Positions 43,101-46,793 of a DNA stretch of 46,793 bases are shown in pieces. The DNA comes from an uncultured Clostridia bacterium. GTDB taxonomy: Bacteria > Bacillota > Clostridia > Lachnospirales > CAG-274. The stretch covers positions 1-46,793 of the forward strand of contig CANRIS010000020.1 in the NCBI GenBank assembly GCA_947630725.1, given 5' to 3'. The position numbers and the translations under genes are program-made. How positions within the stretch are numbered: position 1 is the first letter of the stretch; each line of letters begins with the position of its first letter. Below the pieces are notes generated by a model that was not told the DNA's origin, made no database searches, and saw only the letters and a list, made by a program, of their open reading frames with translations.

Positions 43101-45225
43101 CCTTAAGGACGGCATTTCTCTCGAAGTCAATAAAGCGAAGGAAGCGCCCGCAGCCCTGAACTCCAAACTCGCAGGCGGACAAAACTCGGACTTTTTCGCA
43201 TGGATAGAAGACTATAACAACGATATTAAGGCTCAGAACCCCGGCATTGCCGAAAATGACAACAGACTGCTTACATACGACAAGTGTATAGCTCAGCTGA
43301 GCCACTTGCATGTTGAATCGAAGGAATCCGTACCCGCCAACCTTATGATGCTCTATATGCTGGGCAAAAAGGACAATAACGGCAACAACTATACCCTTGA
43401 CTTTATAATGTCGGATACTCCCGAAGCCAAAGCAGCCAAAAAGAAAATAGGAAAGGAATTTTTTGAAGATTTTTCGTTGGGAGCCGAAAACGCAGGTCTG
43501 CGATCCGAAAGAGAAGTCCTCGCCAAATCCTCTCTCAGCCAAAAATACAGAGAACACATGGTACCTGCTCTCGAAACAATGACAGCCACACTGTCAGAGC
43601 TTAAGCTCCCCTATGTGGACTACAGCAGCCCCGAAAGCATCTCTCAGAATCTTGCCAAATTCAACATTATAAGCAGCATGGTAAGTAACTATGCCGCATA
43701 TACATTTGATTCGTTCAGGACGCCCGCCAAAACTATGTCAGAAAATATACAGACTCTGACTAATATGTCAAATCTGCGTGACAAATATATATCCTGTCCT
43801 GCATACATGGCAGATAACTCTTTTGAAAGCAGTAATTTAAGAGGATTGAACTCATCGGAGGTATCAACTCTTATGAATTATGAGTATATGCGCAATGTCA
43901 TGGGCAACGATGCAATAAAAAATATGGGAGATACATCTCTGGGATTTATGAGGTCGTCCTCGGCTCATGATATACGCAACATCTGCACCAACTACAGACA
44001 AAACAGAATTTTTGAAGACAGCGATGCTGTGGATATGCTCAAAGGAGACCGACAATTAGAAAAAGCAGATAAAAGCGGTCAGCTTAACGGCGCAATAAAT
44101 AAATTTGCCAATGATATTGCAGCGGCAAAGAAAGACACCGAAAACGGCTTGAACGCAAGGGACGCCCTCTATAAAAACGCAATGCCCGACCAAAGTATAA
44201 GGACAGCAAAATCCTCCATATCGCCCATATCTCTTGTCAATATAGAGAATGCGCCTGCTCCGCAGCTTCTTTCGGCTCTTACGGGCTATCCCCCATCAAG
44301 CTTTCAGAAGTATGACGACAAGGTATTCAGAGAGGCTCTCAGCAAGATATATGTAAACGGACAGCCTGTTATGAGAAAGTTCCAATTTGATGCGCTGGAC
44401 GATAAAGTCAGATGGCTTGAGAACGGATTGACAGCCGAAGGCAAAGTACCCACCACGCCAATCTCTCAGGAGGCCAGGGATGCGCAGATAAGCAAAGCTA
44501 AGACAGAAATAGTAAGAGAATATAACAAGGCTTTTCAATATATTTCCAAGACTTTGAAAGAAACTCTGCTTGAAGGTTCCTCAACCGACTATATAATGTG
44601 CAAGACGGACGACACATTTATAGGCTTTGTCCCCGCAGGTGCAAGACTGCCTGTAATGCAGGAGCCCAGAAAGGTAGAAAAATTCGGCTTTTTCAAAAGG
44701 CTTGCATCAACGCCTTTAGATATCAGAAAAAATGAATTGGAAGTAGAGCTTTATGAAAAAAACCTTGCGGCATATAACAAAAGAGCCGCTGAGGAGAGTA
44801 TGCGCAAGGATATAATTAAAGACATAGAACATCAGGTCAATCTTCTGAACACAGCAGCCAGATCCTCAAACTATGTTAAAGCCATAAATGTATCCGTACT
44901 TCAAAGGGACGGTATGCGAAATACGGAAAGGGTAGACTATCGGGATTATAACGTCAATAAGTCTATCAACCATCCGCAGGCCGCAAATACTGCACCTGCA
45001 CCCGCTCCGACTCCCGCTCCGGCTCCTGCCCCTGCTCCGGCTCCTGCCCCTGCACCCGCTCCTGCCCCTGCGCCCGCTCCTGCTCCTGCGCCCGCACCCA
45101 CACCCGCTCCGGCTCCTACGCCTGCGCCGGCTCCGGCTCCCGCACCGACAAACAACCAACCTACAAACACTACTCAGCCTACAATCGCTCCGCCCGAGCG
45201 TGCCGCAGGCGGCAGATCCATGTAA
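40102..45225 (+). CDS. Giant repeat protein of unknown function with Pro-Ala tail
   Basis: The 1707-residue protein matches no family I know. It has no signal peptide or membrane helix, so it is probably cytoplasmic or exported by a non-Sec route. A module recurs four times around residues 594, 759, 916 and 1416: LFINGKRITEII, VYINGVSPIADM, IYIDGKNITDIV and IYVNGQPVMRKF. Each is followed 30-60 residues later by IKEAL-like helices and a strand with Thr/Phe before Pro (HTFIPIVNA, TFIGFVPAGA). The last 90 residues are a Pro-Ala repeat (about 1633-1680) and the tip AAGGRSM. It is mostly helical and acidic. AAGGAGG precedes the ATG. It stands alone between a promoter and two terminators, with codon use richer in G+C than the central region. 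Confidence 0.85.
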   Translation: MSSFISFDEGSRNAISEFSKNFSQTWEDTKYREQQELFNRAQSRHLAVEYGFNSFGDFNPEDKDIVDLLICWYLHNGMDAASILSDSEENVNKRHELMDSFNNTFIKDPDESEARFRKRVNDNLMAMQNTSRSINMLDALPVPGTTYDAEKYENMLITANLYGDISERISQVFNELTVDSDYLRDVGIVDPEAFFKSTDNSQIGSFCRDVTMAFSELASASAEDLAVETQSTGVRRLFPIASEYRTFYEANIGDFSKNTLKAGNLSENARKDIERIAPIANSPNSAPLEGTRVSSQTYNQLFVDEYTAPQPQAAQNGSPEAVEYHTLDPMYFIQTPDDLLDSLADFLDVEEENVLDYIYLNNHDLSGLERDEAAEIIKDAMRLDSPDFIAIKTKGGGYIDVRPPFAAADNPMFKASEEAARVRNEQKTEISKQNIENLNCLGEIFEAIPDVPEDKTENIEKARDNVNKAIENLDSAALREAMLELGNNILPDDEKRKEFADALDGEIVITLDDYSDFVVNAADGYKTIVNNLDNRRKDITSYLENSSPVPIARDGASCMAAVRRMYEVTEGDESYYNRLSEEEKNRAALSYGINNLFINGKRITEIIAEENPDIMERAREDMLATLHETIIDIIDDEIREKAVERIAKAFSPDSTETVALYDADNTHTFIPIVNASTPDITNTKELADKVERSAREYREINTAREQAAQMLRNAGYSLYSYENSYTYIPENDADYLRSLIEDANASASPNGADIMRDIGRVYINGVSPIADMQIPDNPSDEVILQNILPAAVKRIKEALASDETVIVYNEPDFGRGSFRAVSTTSMKAIYESQSIMSPEEMQKTAKRAEEAKRFTTALNYANEAVYDSTRDQTSINTEGRRVSADLDGNKLISAITGTRLPDNASDRELRDAIGKIYIDGKNITDIVGQPVNGNTLAVYTAKIKEALSTENTSFMTCMRENSVEPRPVAIIPTPNSIGLKPGQLENWAEKSQMAIVFARSLKDGISLEVNKAKEAPAALNSKLAGGQNSDFFAWIEDYNNDIKAQNPGIAENDNRLLTYDKCIAQLSHLHVESKESVPANLMMLYMLGKKDNNGNNYTLDFIMSDTPEAKAAKKKIGKEFFEDFSLGAENAGLRSEREVLAKSSLSQKYREHMVPALETMTATLSELKLPYVDYSSPESISQNLAKFNIISSMVSNYAAYTFDSFRTPAKTMSENIQTLTNMSNLRDKYISCPAYMADNSFESSNLRGLNSSEVSTLMNYEYMRNVMGNDAIKNMGDTSLGFMRSSSAHDIRNICTNYRQNRIFEDSDAVDMLKGDRQLEKADKSGQLNGAINKFANDIAAAKKDTENGLNARDALYKNAMPDQSIRTAKSSISPISLVNIENAPAPQLLSALTGYPPSSFQKYDDKVFREALSKIYVNGQPVMRKFQFDALDDKVRWLENGLTAEGKVPTTPISQEARDAQISKAKTEIVREYNKAFQYISKTLKETLLEGSSTDYIMCKTDDTFIGFVPAGARLPVMQEPRKVEKFGFFKRLASTPLDIRKNELEVELYEKNLAAYNKRAAEESMRKDIIKDIEHQVNLLNTAARSSNYVKAINVSVLQRDGMRNTERVDYRDYNVNKSINHPQAANTAPAPAPTPAPAPAPAPAPAPAPAPAPAPAPAPAPAPTPAPAPTPAPAPAPAPTNNQPTNTTQPTIAPPERAAGGRSM
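44990..45160 (+). repeat. Pro-Ala coding repeat
   Basis: A six-base unit encoding Pro-Ala (CCTGCC, CCCGCT, GCTCCG and variants) is repeated about 25 times, with a few Pro-Thr steps. It forms a stiff extended linker near the protein's C-terminus. Synonymous changes between units show the array is not brand new. Confidence 0.92.
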
Positions 45226-45235
45226 CACAACCTCT

Positions 45236-45268
45236 GACCCCTGTTCTTCGGAACAGGGGTCTTTTTTT
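45236..45268 (+). terminator. Intrinsic terminator (perfect stem, TTCG loop)
   Basis: GACCCCTGTTC (45236-45246), loop TTCG, GAACAGGGGTC (45251-45261), then seven T residues. It closes the giant-protein gene. Confidence 0.95.
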
Positions 45269-45292
45269 ATTCAAACAAACCAAAAAGGAGCC

Positions 45293-45323
45293 GCCCTGCC
45301 CCACTGTCGGCAAGGCTTTTTTT
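45293..45323 (+). terminator. Second intrinsic terminator
   Basis: GCCCTGCC (45293-45300) pairs with GGCAAGGC (45309-45316) with one mismatch, followed by seven T residues. It backs up the terminator just before it. Confidence 0.7.
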
Positions 45324-45428
45324 CATTCGATCGGCATAAATGCTCTGCAAGGGTAAAAAAGAATAAATTTTTCTCTTTTGGAAATGCTTTAGTTATGAAA
45401 ACTTTTGAATTTTCGGAGGGAGTATTTT

Positions 45429-45731
45429 ATGCGGCAAAAGGTTGAAATTTGTGGGGTAAATACTTCAAAGCTTCCTGTGCTTAAGGAGAATGAAAAAGAG
45501 GAGCTTATCCGCAGGGTAAAGGAAGGCGATGAGGAGGCCAAAAAACAATATATATACGGAAACCTGAGACTTGTTCTGAGCGTAATACAGAGATTTACGG
45601 GACGGGGCGAGTCTCCCGATGACATTTTTCAGGTAGGCTGCATAGGGCTGATAAAAGCCATCAACAACTTCGACTTGGATCAGAACGTAAAATTTTCCAC
45701 CTATGCAGTGCCTATGATAATCATTTATAGA
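45429..45731 (+). pseudogene. sigG: sigG, N-terminal part only (interrupted)
   Basis: The first 97 residues are unmistakably sporulation sigma factor G: QKVEICGVNTSKLPVLKENE, then GNLRLVLSVIQRFTGRGE, and FQVGCIGLIKAINNFDLDQN with KFSTYAVPMI. SigG proteins continue with GEIRRYLRDNN and the DNA-binding regions 2.4 to 4. Here the frame leaves the family right after VPMI and reads IYREIKGGMKMTR into the next gene without a stop. Core-binding region 2.1-2.2 remains; promoter recognition is lost. GGAGGGAGT precedes the ATG at 45429. The missing half is not in this window. The break may be an inserted element or a deletion junction. Confidence 0.85.
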
Positions 45732-45752
45732 GAAATAAAAGGAGGTATGAAA

Positions 45753-46430
45753 ATGACCCGAAAACAGGCACTTTTAAGGGCTATACAAATTCTTAAAACT
45801 CAAAATGAATCCGAAGAAGCAATAGAAATATCAGATAAGCTTGCTGAAATGGCAAAAGAAATAGGAACATCCACGCACCAGCATTGGACAAAAGAAAAGG
45901 TTTTGGACAGTGTAGAACAATACATAAACGAGTATGGTATTCCAACAGCAAAAGCCTTTGATGAGGAAAATCTGCTTCCATCTCATTCGGTTATAAAAAA
46001 GCTCTTTTCAGTAACGGCAGGAGAGTTTGTAAAACAGTATTTTCCCTCATATGTCTTTTACAGTAAATATTCTCTTAAACCGAAAGAGCAGCATCTCGAA
46101 GATTTTAAAGCAGAATACATAAGGCTAAAGGCACATGGAATAGCCGACTATAATAAAAGGCGCAGCAAATCTTTGCCTTGTGCAAGAACTGTACAATCTC
46201 TTTTCGGCGATATAACTTCCAATGAACTTCTGAAATTAGCCGGTTTTGAAATAGTTTCACAAAACAATCACAGCAAGGTCAAAAAAATTTCCCCTGAAAA
46301 CAACCTTAAGGGAAACTATGTGGTTGAAAGTAATTTTGAAGATTTTTATAAAATAAAAGATATTGGTTATTTAACAAAACTATGTAATGATTTAAACTCT
46401 GTAATCACTGATGTCCTCTCTCGCCAATAG
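45753..46430 (+). CDS. Putative DNA-binding protein with HNH-associated-type repeats
   Basis: The 225-residue protein has its own ribosome site (AAAGGAGG at 45738-45745), seven bases before the ATG at 45753, though the frame is open into the sigG fragment. Two helical units share the pattern of homing-endonuclease-associated repeats: YINEYGIPTAKAFDEENLLP then SHSVIKKLFS, and IADYNKRRSKSLPCARTVQS then LFGDITSNELLKLAGFE. Such repeats bind DNA next to HNH nucleases, but no nuclease motif is present here. It begins exactly at the sigG break, so it may belong to the element that split the gene. The family match is by eye. Confidence 0.6.
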   Translation: MTRKQALLRAIQILKTQNESEEAIEISDKLAEMAKEIGTSTHQHWTKEKVLDSVEQYINEYGIPTAKAFDEENLLPSHSVIKKLFSVTAGEFVKQYFPSYVFYSKYSLKPKEQHLEDFKAEYIRLKAHGIADYNKRRSKSLPCARTVQSLFGDITSNELLKLAGFEIVSQNNHSKVKKISPENNLKGNYVVESNFEDFYKIKDIGYLTKLCNDLNSVITDVLSRQ

Positions 46431-46461
46431 AAACAACGAAACATACTTCGTTTGTTAAAAT

Positions 46462-46512
46462 AAGAGGTATTGCTGTATATTATTCAATCGAATTAAGCAA
46501 TACCTCTTTAAT
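46462..46512. terminator. Bidirectional intrinsic terminator
   Basis: AAGAGGTATTGCT (46462-46474) pairs exactly with AGCAATACCTCTT (46496-46508), with T residues on the plus side and an A/T stretch on the other. It lies between converging genes. Confidence 0.75.
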
Positions 46513-46532
46513 GCATCTTTTAAACTTTATTA

Positions 46533-46664
46533 TTAATCCTTATCGTAACCGCTTTCAAACTCCTTTATGTCCTCCCTCGCTTCTTAATCGGCCACAGGGT
46601 GATATACCCCAGAGCTGACCCTTATATAATTCATACCATCGCCTATATCTTTTGGCTTTGCCAT
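46533..46664 (-). pseudogene. Short reading frame with internal stop
   Basis: From the ATG at 46664 the frame reads MAKPKDIGDGMNYIRVSSGV then YHPVAD and a TAA. It stays open afterwards as EAREDIKEFESGYDKD to a second stop at 46533. The sequence past the first stop looks like the natural end of the same small protein. TGATAGG lies before the start. I do not recognise it. Confidence 0.4.
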
Positions 46665-46670
46665 AACCTA

Positions 46671-46793
46671 TCACTCCTTGACAAAATATTTTCGCAAAAT
46701 CTCCTTGTCGTTTTCTGACAAGCTTTTGTATGCCGCAAGTACGGTTTCAAGATCTTCGCCTCTTCTGAGCTTAAGCTCTATGCCCTTTTTCAG
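46671..46793 (-). CDS. C-terminal end of an unidentified gene (runs off the window)
   Basis: The last 40 codons of a minus-strand gene read KKGIELKLRRGEDLETVLAA then YKSLSENDKEILRKYFVKE and a stop. It is helical and charged. Seven bases separate it from the short frame that follows, so the two share a transcript. The front lies beyond the window, so no function can be given. Confidence 0.55.
   Translation of the reverse strand: MKKGIELKLRRGEDLETVLAAYKSLSENDKEILRKYFVKE

Noticed and set aside
44866..45228. Minus-strand Gly/Ala and Arg/Ser-rich frames opposite the Pro-Ala repeat
   Set aside because: Mirror images of a GC-rich repeat, with no start signal; shadow of the giant gene.

Overview
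The window looks like a chromosomal accessory region of a low-GC, Gram-positive Clostridia-type bacterium (Ruminococcus/Oscillospiraceae-like). This is inferred from strong AGGAGG ribosome sites, lipobox signals, a clostridial SigG fragment, the CotH/VTC/DUF4956 cluster and Tn4451-type mobile remnants. No rRNA, tRNA or CRISPR array was seen.

Left part (1-8.3 kb), visibly richer in G+C. It starts with a decayed integrative element: a truncated serine recombinase, a frameshifted DUF6870-like gene, a broken sigma factor, an intact XRE repressor with an operator-like repeat array, and a umuC/yolD cassette fused by deletion. Next comes an intact same-strand cluster: macrodomain protein, HEYKH metallopeptidase-like protein, endonuclease/exonuclease/phosphatase protein, VWA protein, SIMPL protein and ADP-ribosylglycohydrolase. 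Removal of ADP-ribose is the shared theme of its first and last genes. A Fic gene with three disabling lesions follows (8.5-9.5 kb).

Central part (10-31 kb), AT-rich. A minus-strand operon encodes a lipoprotein with a transmembrane helix, a membrane protein with Thr-rich repeats, a VTC-domain protein, a DUF4956 membrane protein and a CotH-family kinase. Upstream on the same strand lie an actin/Hsp70-like ATPase (1311 aa) and a tubulin-like GTPase, then a small polytopic membrane protein and a VWA-like lipoprotein. Divergent from these is a paralogous lipoprotein, followed by an FHA/transmembrane protein resembling the N-terminal half of T7SSb EssC without ATPase domains, and a transmembrane protein kinase whose outer part resembles repeated SecD P1 domains. 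Together these look like an undescribed envelope-associated machine that pairs two cytoskeletal-type NTPases with phospho-signalling. That joint role is inference.

Right part (31-39 kb). A tightly coupled minus-strand operon encodes a Sel1-repeat protein, a HerA/FtsK-like ATPase, a WHH-type HNH nuclease toxin and a SUKH immunity protein. The last three genes overlap by 4 bp.

Far right (39.4-46.8 kb). An anti-sigma HATPase fragment is followed by a 1707-aa protein of unknown function with four internal repeats and a Pro-Ala tail, two terminators, and a sigG gene broken inside region 2. The break leads in frame into a gene for an HNH-repeat-like DNA-binding protein. Two short minus-strand reading frames run off the end. 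A structured repeat occurs twice (9.6 and 21.1 kb), and several surface proteins carry in-frame minisatellites.
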